Origin: Thiosocius sp963719025
GTDB taxonomy: Bacteria > Pseudomonadota > Gammaproteobacteria > Chromatiales > Chromatiaceae
Direction: 5' to 3'
DNA length: 64,000 nt
NCBI GenBank assembly: GCA_963719025.1
Contig: CAVRBK010000101.1
Span: 58,234-122,233, forward strand
Shown: positions 30,501 to 40,568 of the stretch, piece after piece
Numbering within the stretch: the stretch's first letter is position 1
Layout: every line of letters begins with the position of its first letter
Position numbers and translations under genes: made by a program
Notes under the pieces: model-generated
What the model saw: the letters and a program-made list of their open reading frames with translations, nothing else
The model's database searches: none
What the model was told of the DNA's origin: nothing

Positions 30501-33500
30501 CCCGACACATCACCGTCGACCGGGGTGTCTTCATCGGTGGTGGCGGTATCGGCCATGGCGTTCGGGGTGTCGTTGATCGGGGCAACGGTCACCGTGACCT
30601 CGGCGGTACTGGTCTCACCGTCATCATCCGTTACCGTGTAGGTGAAGGTGTCCTCGCCGTTGAAGTCATCGTTCGGTGTGTAGGTGTAGGTACCGTTGGC
30701 ATTCATGACGACCGTGCCGTTGCTCGGCCCGTCACCGGACTCGACCGAGAAGACCACGGGCGCATCGCCCAGACCGGTGTCATTGCCCGACACATCACCG
30801 TCGACCGGGGTGTCTTCATCGGTGGTGGCGGTATCGGCCATGGCGTTCGGGGTGTCGTTGATCGGGGCAACGGTCACCGTGACCTCGGCGGTACTGGTCT
30901 CACCGTCATCGTCCGTTACCGTGTAGGTAAAGGTGTCCTCGCCGTTGAAGTCATCGTTCGGCGTGTAGGTGTAGGTACCGTTGGCATTCATGACGACCGT
31001 GCCGTTGGCTGGCCCATCACCAACCTCGACACTAAAGACAACCGGGCGCGTCACCCAGGCCGGTGTCGTTACCCGACACATCACCGTCGACCGGGGTGTC
31101 TTCATCGGTGGTGGCGGTATCGGCCATGGCGTTCGGGGTGTCGTTGATCGGGGCAACGGTCACCGTGACCTCGGCGGTACTGGTCTCACCGTCATCGTCC
31201 GTTACCGTGTAGGTAAAGGTGTCCTCGCCGTTGAAGTCATCGTTCGGTGTGTAGGTGTAGGTACCGTTGGCATTCATGACGACCGTGCCGTTGCTCGGCC
31301 CGTCACCGGACTCGACCGAGAAGACCACGGGCGCATCGCCCAGACCGGTGTCATTGCCCGACACATCACCGTCGACCGGGGTGTCTTCATCGGTGGTGGC
31401 GGTATCGGCCATGGCGTTCGGGGTGTCGTTGATCGGGGCAACGGTCACCGTGACCTCGGCGGTACTGGTCTCACCGTCATCGTCCGTTACCGTGTAGGTG
31501 AAGGTGTCCTCGCCGTTGAAGTCATCGTTCGGTGTGTAGGTGTAGGTACCGTTGGCATTCATGACGACCGTGCCGTTGCTCGGCCCGTCACCGGACTCGA
31601 CCGAGAAGACCACGGGCGCATCGCCCAGACCGGTGTCATTGCCCGACACATCACCGTCGACCGGCGTGTCTTCATCGGTGGTGGCGGTATCGGCCATGGC
31701 GTTCGGGGTGTCGTTGATCGGGGCAACGGTCACGGTCACTTCCGCCGTGCTGGTCTCACCGTCATCATCCGTTACCGTGTAGGTAAAGGTGTCCTCGCCG
31801 TTGAAGTCATCGTTCGGCGTGTAGGTGTAGGTACCGTTGGCATTCATGACGACCGTGCCGTTGGCTGGCCCATCACCAACCTCGACACTAAAGACAACCG
31901 GCGCATCACCCAGGCCGGTGTCGTTACCCGACACATCACCGTCGACCGGGGTGTCTTCATCGGTGGTGGCGGTATCGGCCATGGCGTTCGGGGTGTCGTT
32001 GATCGGGGCAACGGTCACGGTCACTTCCGCCGTGCTGGTCTCACCGTCATCGTCCGTTACCGTGTAGGTAAAGGTGTCCTCGCCGTTGAAGTCATCGTTC
32101 GGCGTGTAGGTGTAGCTACCGTTGGCATTCATGACGACCGTGCCGTTGGCTGGCCCATCACCAACCTCGACACTAAAGACAACCGGCGCATCGCCCAGAC
32201 CGGTGTCATTGCCCGACACATCACCGTCGACCGGCGTGTCTTCATCGGTGGTGGCGGTATCGGCCATGGCGTTCGGGGTGTCGTTGATCGGGGCAACGGT
32301 CACGGTCACTTCCGCCGTGCTGGTCTCACCATTGGCATCGGTAACCGTATAAATGAAGGTATCGCTACCGTGAAAATCGGCATTGGGTGTATAGGTGAAA
32401 GTGCCGTCTTCATTCATCGATACGGCCCCGTTTGCGGGCTCGTCACCGGACTCGACACTGAACACGACTGGACCATCACCCAGCCCGCTGTCGTTGCCCG
32501 AGACATCACCATTGATGGCGACGTCTTCATCCGTGACCACCGCATCATCAACCGCCAACGGGACATCGTTCACGCCCGCTACCGTGATATTCACGGTAGC
32601 GGTGCTTGTTTCGCCATCGCCGTCCAAAATCGTGTAAACGAACGAATCGGTGCCGGCGAAGTTCGCATCGGGCGTATAGGTAAATGCACCATCATCGTCC
32701 ATGGAAACAGCGCCGTTGGCCGGGCCGTCACCGGCTGCCACGCTGAACACCACCGGGGCATCACCGAGCCCGGTGTCGTTGCTCGAGACATTGCCATTGA
32801 CCGGGGTATCTTCCGGTGTAGAGACGGAATCGTCATTGGCAACCGGCGTATCGTTGACCGGCCGTACGTCTACCGTCACGGTTGCCGTGCTGCTCTGGCC
32901 ATCGGCATCGACAACGGTGTAGGTAAAGGTATCCTCACCGTTGAAATCGTCGTTCGGGGTATAGCTGAAGGTGCCGTTGGCGTTCATCACGACCGTGCCA
33001 TTGGCCGGCTCATCGCCCGATTCGACACTGAATGACACCGGGCCGTCGCCCAAGCCACTATCGTTACCCGATACGTCGCCACTGACCGCCACATCTTCGT
33101 CGGTCCTTACGGAATCATTGACCGCAAGCGGTATGTCGTCGACCGCGTTGACCGTGACGGTGACCTGCGCAGTGCTGCTCTCGCCATCATCATCGGTTAC
33201 GGTGTAGACGAAGGTGTCCGTGCCGTTGAAGTCATCATCCGGCGTATAGGTGAAAGTACCATCCGGATTCATCGAGACGCTGCCGCTGCTCGGCCCATCG
33301 CCCGTTTCAATTGAAAACACCACCGGGCCATCACCAAGTCCGCTGTCGTTGACCGACACATCGCCACTGACAGGCGCATCCTCGTCCGTCTCAATCACAT
33401 CGGGGTTGGCTTTCGGCACCTGGTTGGGCGGCAAAACAATAACGTCCGGCGCACTGCCGGTATCCCCCACGCCAAAATCAATCGGGTCGGCCAGCAGGGG

Positions 33501-33974
33501 GTTGAAGTCTTGTCCGGCAGTATTGGTTTCAAAGCCGGCCTCGACCAGGCCGACACGCCCGGTGCGTTCGACGCCGACCGCACCCTGTACCGACTCTTCC
33601 AGGCCGGCGTTGTCGCCGCCGGCGGCCGGCGCCTCGGTGACCGTGGTCGGATCCGCACCCGCCGCGATCGCGCGCTGGATCTCCGCGATATCGGTTTGCG
33701 CCGCGACCCGCAGCGCTGCCACGTCGTCGGTATACACGGCCTCGTCCATCAGTGCCTCGGCGTCGCGACCGAGATCGAACCTTGATCCGTCATTCAGGGT
33801 GACGACGATCGTGCTCTGGCCGATCGTCTTGATCAGGTCATCGGCAAAAATGGCATCGCCAACCACCAACTGGCGCTCGCTCCCGTCGGCGCCGACAGCG
33901 ACCACGCGGCCGGATATCGCCTGTACCTCACCGATGGCAGAGGGAACAGGGGCAGAAGAGTCTTGTTGGGCCAT
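27538..33974 (-). CDS. Giant type I secreted LapA/BapA-like adhesin, two frameshifts in this sequence
   Basis: One gene spans the whole region once two extra bases (near 30179 and 31047, both inside repeats) are removed, giving about 2,144 residues. Residues 1-125 resemble the LapA retention module: GEVQAISGRVVAVG, NDGSRFDLGRDAE, and a PAAG motif at 116-119 where LapG cuts LapA at TAAG. Then come 16 Ig/cadherin-like repeats of about 95 residues (NDTPNAMADTATTDEDTPVD to TYTYTPNDDFNGEDTFTYTV). The last 445 residues hold a lectin-like segment and a type I secretion target region with one RTX-like GGVGDNTLSG. It is secreted by the neighbouring ABC/HlyD/TolC system and expected to bind cells to surfaces. 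Confidence 0.92.
28873..32298. repeat. Twelve near-identical 285-bp tandem repeats
   Basis: Units repeat every 285 bases (95 codons) with very high identity; the two spacings of 286 mark the frameshift positions. Two variants are intermixed: one encodes SVESGDGPSNG, the other SVEVGDGPANG. In plus-strand order the variants run S,S,A,A,A,A,S,A,S,S,A,A, a mosaic that points to recombination between units. Four more diverged units extend to about 33435. Confidence 0.95.
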
Positions 33975-34083
33975 GATGGTCTCCGGGCAGTCGTATCACT
34001 ATTACATGCAGTGTGACCTGGCCGGCGGGTACAGCGGAATTGAACCTTGGTACTAGTGGGCCAAGTGGAAAGTTCTGTAACGC

Positions 34084-34743
34084 TCAGCCGTTTGATTGCT
34101 GTCGTTGTTCACCCGCTCTGTCGGCAAGCGCAAGCGCAAGTTGCACCCGGTTGTGCAGACCGGTTTTGCGAAAGATCGCGTTCAGATGGGCCTTGACCGT
34201 GCGTTCGGAAATCCCGGCGTCGATCGCAATCACCTTGTTGCTGTGTCCCGCCGCCACCTGGTTGGCCATTTCCAGCTCGCGTGGTGTGAGCGTATCGAAG
34301 CGGCTGTCGCCTGCCTGGCTTGCTTCGACAGGCCCGGTCATTGCGGCCTGCAGCAGATGATCGGTGACCTGCCTGCCCGCCCAGATCTCACCGCCTGCGA
34401 CCGTTGCGATCACTGCCTTCAACACCGCGGGCGATGCCAGGCGGTTGCAGTAGCCGCGTACCCCGGCCCGCAACAGTCGCAGGCCCTCACCCGCCTCGGG
34501 TACGGCAGTCAGGGCAATCACCGGCAGAGCAGGGTGGGCCTTCAGGGCGTCGAACAGCGGAGGGGTGCTGGCAGCAGGGCGTGAGCCCAGATCAAACAGG
34601 CAGATACTGGAGCGATCCACAACCTGGTTCCGCAGCTTTTCTGCAGACAAGACGGCGAATCGGTACCCCTCGTCACGGGCCAGCCCGGCCCAGCGTTCGA
34701 GTATGCCGGCATCCTGCGCGATGGCGAGGATGGTCGTCGTCAT
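34084..34743 (-). CDS. LuxR/NarL-type response regulator
   Basis: The 219-residue protein has an N-terminal receiver-like domain with an aspartate in CLFDLGS, and a C-terminal LuxR helix-turn-helix (LTPRELEMANQVAAGHSNKV, then SERTVKAHLNAIFRKTG). The receiver lacks the usual early acidic pair, so phosphorylation is doubtful. It lies between the HlyD adaptor and the adhesin gene, only 3 bases after the adaptor, and is therefore probably the local transcriptional regulator of the adhesin. No partner kinase is adjacent. Confidence 0.88.
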   Translation of the reverse strand: MTTTILAIAQDAGILERWAGLARDEGYRFAVLSAEKLRNQVVDRSSICLFDLGSRPAASTPPLFDALKAHPALPVIALTAVPEAGEGLRLLRAGVRGYCNRLASPAVLKAVIATVAGGEIWAGRQVTDHLLQAAMTGPVEASQAGDSRFDTLTPRELEMANQVAAGHSNKVIAIDAGISERTVKAHLNAIFRKTGLHNRVQLALALADRAGEQRQQSNG

Positions 34744-34746
34744 CGG

Positions 34747-36096
34747 TCACGGCTCCCGCAGCGCGCTTTCACGCGCACGTAACACCGGTTTGAGCAGGTA
34801 GGACAGGACACTTTTCTCTCCGACAAGAATATCGACCTCCGCCGTCATCCCGGGAATGATCGGGTACGATTTGCCATGCTTGACCAGCGCCGGCTCTGTC
34901 GTGCGCACACGCACCAGGTAATAGGCATCGCCGTCTTCCTCGACAAAGGTATCGGCACTGATGTGTTCGACCTGAGCCTCGAGACCGCCATAGATCGCGA
35001 AGTCGTAGGCGGTCAGCTTGACCTTGGCCGGCAGCCCGGGGCGCAGAAATGCGATGTCACGGGGTAGCAGACGCGCCTCGACCAGCAGGCTCTCGCCAAC
35101 CGGCACGATCTCGATCAGGTCCATCCCCGGTTGCACGACGCCACCGACCGTTCGCACCAGCAGGGACTTGACGACGCCGCGAATCGGCGAGCGCACCTGG
35201 GTGCGGTCAACCCGGTCTTCCAGCGCCACGTTGCCGGCGGTCAGGGCATCGAGTTCGGCCGAGACCTCGTTCAGTTCAGCACGCACCTCCTTGCGTAAGC
35301 GTGCATCGAGCTCGACCAGGCGCTGCTCTACCTCGATCAGCTCGGCCTCGGCACGCGGCACCGCGAGACCGGCCTCGTCGAGTTCGCCGCGCAGATCGTT
35401 GACCTGGCGCTGCAGGCGCAGTATCTCGACCTCGGATACCGCACCCTGGTCACGCAGCGGCCGGGTGACCCGCAACTCTTTCTGGGTCAGCCCCAGACTG
35501 CGTGACAACCGGTTCTTGCGCGATTTCAGCTCGGTGATGGCCTGCCGCTTCTGCGCCAGCTGCTGCTGCAGAATCTGCCGGGTGGCTTCGTGCTCGGCGC
35601 GCCGCTCGACGAAAAGCGCCGTCTGCTGCTCGGACAGCTGGGGCATTTCGCCGGTGATTTCTGCGGGCAATGCCGGCATCTCGTCCACTCCCTCGGCCTC
35701 GGCCGCGAGGCGGATCCGCCGGGCCTGCAGGGTCAGCGCGCGCGAACGGCTTTCCTGCAGGGATGAATCGAACCGGGTGTCGTCGATTGTCAGCAGCACC
35801 TGGTCACGCCCCACCAGGTCACCCTCGTCCACCTGGATCGCCTTGACGATGCCGCCCTCGAGATTTTGTACAACCTGGATCTGCGACGAGGGAATCACCT
35901 TTCCGACACCGCGCACCACCTCTTCGAGCACCGCGAAATAGGCCCACAGCAGAAACGCCACGACGCACAGCAGCATCACCCATACCAGCAGCTGGGCCCC
36001 GCGTACCGTGCGCGTCCTGATCGCCAGCCCGGCGTCGACAACAAAATCGTCGCGTACCGGCCTGGCTGAAACCGTTTTTGCCTGCTCGCTGGCCAT
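34747..36096 (-). CDS. HlyD-family periplasmic adaptor of type I secretion (LapC-like)
   Basis: The protein has one membrane helix at about 35-57, a biotinyl-lipoyl half (VVQNLEGGIVKAIQVDEGD), a long helical hairpin from about 105 to 290, and the closing half with TQVRSPIRGVVKSLLV and the HlyD signature near the C-terminus. It bridges the ABC exporter to TolC. A GTG at 36105 overlaps the exporter stop. I prefer ATG 36096, which has AAGGTGAGG just before it and gives 449 residues. It sits between the exporter and the regulator in one operon. Confidence 0.92.
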   Translation of the reverse strand: MASEQAKTVSARPVRDDFVVDAGLAIRTRTVRGAQLLVWVMLLCVVAFLLWAYFAVLEEVVRGVGKVIPSSQIQVVQNLEGGIVKAIQVDEGDLVGRDQVLLTIDDTRFDSSLQESRSRALTLQARRIRLAAEAEGVDEMPALPAEITGEMPQLSEQQTALFVERRAEHEATRQILQQQLAQKRQAITELKSRKNRLSRSLGLTQKELRVTRPLRDQGAVSEVEILRLQRQVNDLRGELDEAGLAVPRAEAELIEVEQRLVELDARLRKEVRAELNEVSAELDALTAGNVALEDRVDRTQVRSPIRGVVKSLLVRTVGGVVQPGMDLIEIVPVGESLLVEARLLPRDIAFLRPGLPAKVKLTAYDFAIYGGLEAQVEHISADTFVEEDGDAYYLVRVRTTEPALVKHGKSYPIIPGMTAEVDILVGEKSVLSYLLKPVLRARESALREP

Positions 36097-36101
36097 TGGC
36101 C

Positions 36102-38270
36102 TCACCTTGTCTGCTTGATGCGGCCGGCACGCAGTGCTTCGAGCACCTGCACCTTCGGTCCGTCTGCGACCACCTGCCCCGCATCGACCACGATCACGCG
36201 GTCGACCAGGTCGAGCAGTGAAGCCCGATGGGTGATCAGGATCACCGTCTTGCCTTCAACCACCGCACCCAGCTCGCGCCGGATGTGCTCCTCGCTGCTG
36301 TTGTCCATTGCGCCGGTCGGCTCATCCATCAGCAGCAGAGGCGCATCCTGTACCAGTGCGCGCGCCAGCGAAACCGCCTGGCGCTGTCCACCGGACAACA
36401 TATTGCCGTGCTCGCCGACCGGCATGTCGAAACCGAGTGGATGACGGTTGACGAAATCGGCCACCCCCGACAGGGTGGCGGCGCGCACGATGGCCTCATC
36501 GTCGGCATGCGGAATGCCCATGGTCAGGTTGTCGCGGATCGAACCGAACAGCAGCTGGTTGTCCTGCGACACGTAGGCGATGTTGTGGCGCAGATCGCCG
36601 GGATCGAGCTGGCGCATGTCGATACCATCGATCCGCACCGCGCCCTCCTGGGCCTGGTACAGACCGGCAATCAGGCGGTTGATCGTGGTCTTGCCCGACC
36701 CGACCCGACCAATGATCGCGACGCGTTCGCCGGCCGCTATGTGGAAACTGGCATCCTTCAGCGCGGGGATCTCCTGGCCGGGATAGCAGAAGGTCGCGTG
36801 ATCGAAATCGACCTCACCCTTCAGTACCGGCCGGGTCACGAAAACCTTGCCCTCCGGCCGCTCCACCGGCAGGGCCATCACCTCGTCCAGGGTCTTCAAG
36901 GCGGTACTGGCCTGAAAGTATCGGGTCAGCAGGCCGGCAACCGCGGCCAGCGGCACAACGGCTCGACCGCTGAGAATGACCGCGGCAATCAGCGCACCCA
37001 TGGTCAGCAGACCATCGGCGATCAGGTACACGCCGAACACCACCACGCCGACCGATACCAGCTGCTGCAGGAAAGTCGCCAGGTTGGTGGCGGACAGTGC
37101 CCACAGCCGGGCCTGCATGCTCCAGCGCGCGGTTTCTGCCGCGCTGCGTTCGAGCTGGCGCTGCAGGCGCCCCTCGACCCCCAGCGCACGCACCGTCTCG
37201 GATTCGACCAGGGCCTCGACCAGGGTGGCGTTTTTCTGCGCCGAGGCACGCATCCCCTGCTCGGCCGCATTACGCAGGCGCGGCTGCACGAACAGGCCAT
37301 AGGCGAGCAGGATCGGTATGGCGGCCAGTGGCACCAGTACCAGCGGACCGGCGATCAACCAGACCACCAGCAGAAAAAGCAGCGAGAACGGCACGTCGAC
37401 AATGGTGGTGAGAGTCAGCGAGGTGAAGAAATCGCGAATGCCTTCGAACTCGCGCAGATTATTGGCAAAGGCCCCCGCCGATACGGGTCGCGCATCCAGG
37501 CGCAAACCCAGCACGCGTTCATATAAACGCGCCGACAGCGTCAGATCGGCCTTGCTGCCCGCGACGTCGATAAAACGGCCACGCAAGGTGCGCAGCACGA
37601 AATCGAAAGCGAATACCACGGTCACGCCGATCGCCAGCACCCAGAGGGTCTCGAGCGCCTGGTTCGGCACCACCCGGTCATACACGTTCATCACGAACAG
37701 CGGGCTGGCGATGGCGAACAGGTTGATCAGCATCGAGGCCAGCAGTACGTCGCGATAGATCTGCCACGAGTCGGCCAGGGTGCCCCAGAACCAATGGCCG
37801 CCGGGTGTTTCACCGGGCACCGCCGGCGTGCGCTCGTCGTAGCGGTGCAGCGGGCTGGCGAGGATCGCAAAGCCCGTGTAGACCGCGCGCAATTCATCGC
37901 GACCCAGGCTCACCTCGGCCTCGGGGTTGTCCGGTGTCAGCACACGTGCCGGCCCATCGCCCGGTGGCGCCAGCAATACGCAGGCCTGGTCGTCCTCGAG
38001 CAGAAGCACGGCGGGCAGATGCAGGCTGTTCAGATCGTCCAGTTCGCGCTGCACCACCCGCGCCCGCAACCCGATACGGCGTGCGGCCCGATCGAACATG
38101 GCGGGCAAGAGCCGGCCGTCCTGCAGCGGCAGGCCGGCAGTGACCGCAAACTCTGAGGCCGGCAGGCCATGCTGCCGCGCCAGCAACATAAGACAGCCGA
38201 CCAGCGGATCAGGCAGATCGTGCAGATCAGCGGCGGCCGGCGCATCGGTTTTCTGTGCCGTTTCGCTCAA
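36102..38270 (-). CDS. Type I secretion ABC transporter, permease/ATPase (LapB-like)
   Basis: This protein drives export of the adhesin. It has an N-terminal C39-like domain (DPLVGCLMLLARQHGLP) that does not look like an active peptidase, six membrane helices between about 150 and 430, and a C-terminal ATPase with Walker A GRVGSGKTT, signature LSGGQRQ, Walker B LLLMDEP and the switch histidine in ITHR. No ATG fits. A TTG at 38270 follows AAGGGAGA at ideal spacing, giving 722 residues, close to LapB. It is the first gene of the exporter-adaptor-regulator-adhesin cluster. Confidence 0.93.
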   Translation of the reverse strand: MSETAQKTDAPAAADLHDLPDPLVGCLMLLARQHGLPASEFAVTAGLPLQDGRLLPAMFDRAARRIGLRARVVQRELDDLNSLHLPAVLLLEDDQACVLLAPPGDGPARVLTPDNPEAEVSLGRDELRAVYTGFAILASPLHRYDERTPAVPGETPGGHWFWGTLADSWQIYRDVLLASMLINLFAIASPLFVMNVYDRVVPNQALETLWVLAIGVTVVFAFDFVLRTLRGRFIDVAGSKADLTLSARLYERVLGLRLDARPVSAGAFANNLREFEGIRDFFTSLTLTTIVDVPFSLLFLLVVWLIAGPLVLVPLAAIPILLAYGLFVQPRLRNAAEQGMRASAQKNATLVEALVESETVRALGVEGRLQRQLERSAAETARWSMQARLWALSATNLATFLQQLVSVGVVVFGVYLIADGLLTMGALIAAVILSGRAVVPLAAVAGLLTRYFQASTALKTLDEVMALPVERPEGKVFVTRPVLKGEVDFDHATFCYPGQEIPALKDASFHIAAGERVAIIGRVGSGKTTINRLIAGLYQAQEGAVRIDGIDMRQLDPGDLRHNIAYVSQDNQLLFGSIRDNLTMGIPHADDEAIVRAATLSGVADFVNRHPLGFDMPVGEHGNMLSGGQRQAVSLARALVQDAPLLLMDEPTGAMDNSSEEHIRRELGAVVEGKTVILITHRASLLDLVDRVIVVDAGQVVADGPKVQVLEALRAGRIKQTR

Positions 38271-38386
38271 CGGGTCTCCCTTGTTCGACCAGGCGGTGCA
38301 AAAACACCGCCTTCGTAGAATAAAGATATCGTCTGACCGACCGAAATCCTGAACCATACACCGCACAAACGGGCAGCAGCACAACC

Positions 38387-38690
38387 ATGCATCAGGTTTT
38401 TATCGTTCGCGACCCAAATGGCAGGATCGACGGCCTGTCGGCCTCGCCCACCGAGGGCGCACAGGCTGTTTTCGATCGACGAACCCGACGTGCAGGACTT
38501 TCTGCGCAACCTGGACGTCGACCTGGTCCGGGTTCTTGAAGACGTCATCGATCTCCTGGTGGCACAGGGGGTCTTTCGTTTCACCGACCTGCCGGCCTCG
38601 GCCCAGGAGAAGCTGATGTTCCGCAAGAACCTGCGCTCGCAATGGCAGTCGGTGCCGGACCCGCTGGGTGCCGATGAAGGACTGATCTGA
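38387..38690 (+). CDS. Small tryptophan-synthase-beta-like protein, one frameshift in this sequence
   Basis: The first 27 residues (MHQVFIVRDPNGRIDGLSAS) and the rest (LFSIDEPDVQDFL, DVDLVRVLEDVIDLLV, RFTDLPASAQEKLMFRK) read in two frames joined by one extra base near 38465. The repaired protein has 100 residues and matches small proteobacterial proteins annotated as tryptophan synthase subunit beta-like, a name without functional proof. They lack the PLP enzyme fold. It is divergent from the type I exporter across about 116 bases. Confidence 0.75.
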
Positions 38691-39086
38691 GCGGCGCATG
38701 CGGTCTCGCGGTCGCTTGACCCACATCAAGCAACGCCTAGGCCGTGGTTGCTGTGCCATCCACTGACGCCCACTCTTGGCCGACGTCACGGTACCGGACA
38801 GGGGATTGAATGGCGACATCGCATCTCACGCTGAAGCACGAAAACGCGGCCTCGCCGTGTACCCATCGCATGCAAACCGGCGCTATCATGGCACTGGCTT
38901 CACGGTCCGCAGCGCACAGCGCCGGACACTTGAATACGACACTCGCATCATCCTTGCCGGGTCATTAAAGACCCAGCATGGGGCCTGTTCGTGACAGGAT
39001 AGGCGGGCTCTCTCAACCATTCACACCACACCGCTGGGGACGCTGCCGCACCAATGCGCCGCCAGGTTCAACGGAGGAATCCATAG
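38691..39086. other. Intergenic region upstream of the DHOD-like gene
   Basis: About 400 bases lack a supportable gene. The 72-codon open frame at 38776-38994 has no ribosome binding site or recognisable sequence. The stretch holds an FNR-like box near its left end and GGAGG just before the ATG at 39087. Confidence 0.6.
38716..38729. promoter_or_regulatory. FNR/Anr-like box
   Basis: TTGAC-CCAC-ATCAA matches the FNR consensus TTGAT-N4-ATCAA at nine of ten positions. It lies about 360 bases before the DHOD-like gene and 26 bases after the small upstream gene. A clear -10 at the activating distance is not visible. Confidence 0.45.
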
Positions 39087-40097
39087 ATGAATCTGACTAC
39101 CAAATGGCTCGGCATGGAGCTCAAGAACCCATTCGTGCCATCGGCATCGCCGCTGACCCGCAGCCTCGCCTCCGCTCGCGAACTCGAAGATGCCGGTGCG
39201 AGCGCGATCGTCATGTACTCGCTGTTTGAAGAGGCGGTGCGCGCCGGCGAAGAGGACAGCACCGGTTTCATACGGCAACAGGAGACCGGCAACGCCGAGG
39301 CCGAGAACTTCATCCCCGGCCATTCAGGTTTTCCCGGTGACCTGGATCGCTACCTGGAACAGGTCGCCGCACTGAAAGCGACCCTGGACATCCCGGTGAT
39401 CGCCAGTCTCAACGGGGTAACCGCCAGCGGCTGGATGACCCATGCCAAGGAGGTGGCCGACGCCGGTGCCGATGCGCTGGAACTCAATGCCTACTACGTG
39501 GCCGGTGACGTCTGGGAAGAAGGTCACTACGTTGAGCAGCGCTACATCACCCTGCTCAAGGAACTGCGCGAGAACGTTTCGATTCCGATCAACATGAAGC
39601 TGTCGCCGTTTTTCAGCTCGATCGGCAACATGGTCAAGAAACTGGAATCAGCCGGCGTATCCGGTGTCTCGCTGTTCAATCGCTTCTACCAGCCGGATAT
39701 CGAGATCGATGGCATGCGCCTGCAACACTCCCTGACACCCACCCGATCATCCGATGTCCTGCTGGCCATGCGCTGGATCGCCATCCTGCACAGCCGGGTC
39801 GAGTGCTCCCTGGGTGCCACCGGTGGTGTCTACAATGCCGAAGACGCGATAAAGCTGTTGCTGGCAGGTACCGACGTGGTGCACCTGTGTCACGCGCTGT
39901 TGCAGAACGGGCCGGCCGTCCTCGGCACCGTCATCAGCGACACTGAAAAATGGATGGAACAGCAGGGTTTCGAGCAGATCGCCGATTTTCGTGGTCGCCT
40001 GAGCCAGGCCAACGTGCTCGATCCCTCAGACTATGAGCGCCTCAACTATATCCGCGCCATCCTGGGCGCCGCCAAGACCCACGCTGCCGGGGGCTGA
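39087..40097 (+). CDS. Dihydroorotate dehydrogenase-like flavoprotein
   Basis: The 336-residue protein is a PyrD-family TIM barrel (MNLTTKWLGMELKNPFVPSA, VIASLNGVTASGWM, INMKLSPFFSSIGNM, LGATGGVYNAEDAIKLLLAG). It belongs to the DHOD-like group that is often beside pyruvate:ferredoxin oxidoreductase genes rather than the pyrimidine pathway; that association is known of relatives, and no such oxidoreductase is in this window. Its true substrate is unknown. GGAGG lies 8 bases before the ATG, and an FNR-like box further upstream fits an anaerobic role. Confidence 0.88.
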   Translation: MNLTTKWLGMELKNPFVPSASPLTRSLASARELEDAGASAIVMYSLFEEAVRAGEEDSTGFIRQQETGNAEAENFIPGHSGFPGDLDRYLEQVAALKATLDIPVIASLNGVTASGWMTHAKEVADAGADALELNAYYVAGDVWEEGHYVEQRYITLLKELRENVSIPINMKLSPFFSSIGNMVKKLESAGVSGVSLFNRFYQPDIEIDGMRLQHSLTPTRSSDVLLAMRWIAILHSRVECSLGATGGVYNAEDAIKLLLAGTDVVHLCHALLQNGPAVLGTVISDTEKWMEQQGFEQIADFRGRLSQANVLDPSDYERLNYIRAILGAAKTHAAGG

Positions 40098-40111
40098 CCG
40101 CCCCGCGGAAA

Positions 40112-40369
40112 TCACGACAGCGGACTCTTGCGAAAACCGCAGGCGCTGCCGATGCGCTCCAGACCCAGTACCGACATCCACAGGATCTGCACGAAGGCCA
40201 TGACGCCGAGCAGAATGACAGCCATGATGAACGGCGCCACGACCAGGGCAATCAGCCAGTGCATGGACAAGACGTAGGTGGCGCCGACCGCGCTCATGGC
40301 GAACAGGATGGTCAACTCAATCCGGGATTCGCGCCAGGCCGATCGGGCGATTGTCTTTGGTTTTTCCAT
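40112..40369 (-). CDS. Small membrane protein with two helices
   Basis: The 85-residue protein has two strong membrane helices (about 20-37 and 40-64) between basic ends. GAGG lies before the ATG at 40369; a start at 40390 is possible. I do not recognise a family. It is convergent with the DHOD-like gene, 14 bases apart. Confidence 0.55.
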   Translation of the reverse strand: MEKPKTIARSAWRESRIELTILFAMSAVGATYVLSMHWLIALVVAPFIMAVILLGVMAFVQILWMSVLGLERIGSACGFRKSPLS

Positions 40370-40568
40370 CTGCTGCGTACCTCGGGACATGCTCGGTTGC
40401 TGTAGTTATCGGCCGGCCAGGTCCGGGATGTCGGAACTGGATCTCACTTTCGCGCCGGCCCGCCGGTCGCGCGCTGTGCAGTGTGTGGCACGCCACAGCG
40501 CATGAGGAAAGGGGTTCGCTCCGGTCGACAGGCGTTACACTTGCGGGCTTGAAAACCACGGAACGACA

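Noticed and set aside
28873..32298. CRISPR array
   Set aside because: The repeats are 285-base protein-coding units without spacers; no cas genes are present.
30125..33035. Long plus-strand open frames (up to 684 codons) opposite the adhesin
   Set aside because: They repeat with the same 285-base period, have valine/glycine-rich low-complexity translations, and exist only because the repeat has no stops in that antisense frame.
34028..34056. tRNA-like T-arm sequence GGTTCAATTCC on the minus strand
   Set aside because: The flanking bases do not pair as a T-stem and no acceptor, D or anticodon arm can be drawn.
38776..38994. Possible 72-codon gene upstream of the DHOD-like gene
   Set aside because: There is no ribosome binding site, the translation is arginine/alanine-rich without recognisable features, and the region looks like a leader.
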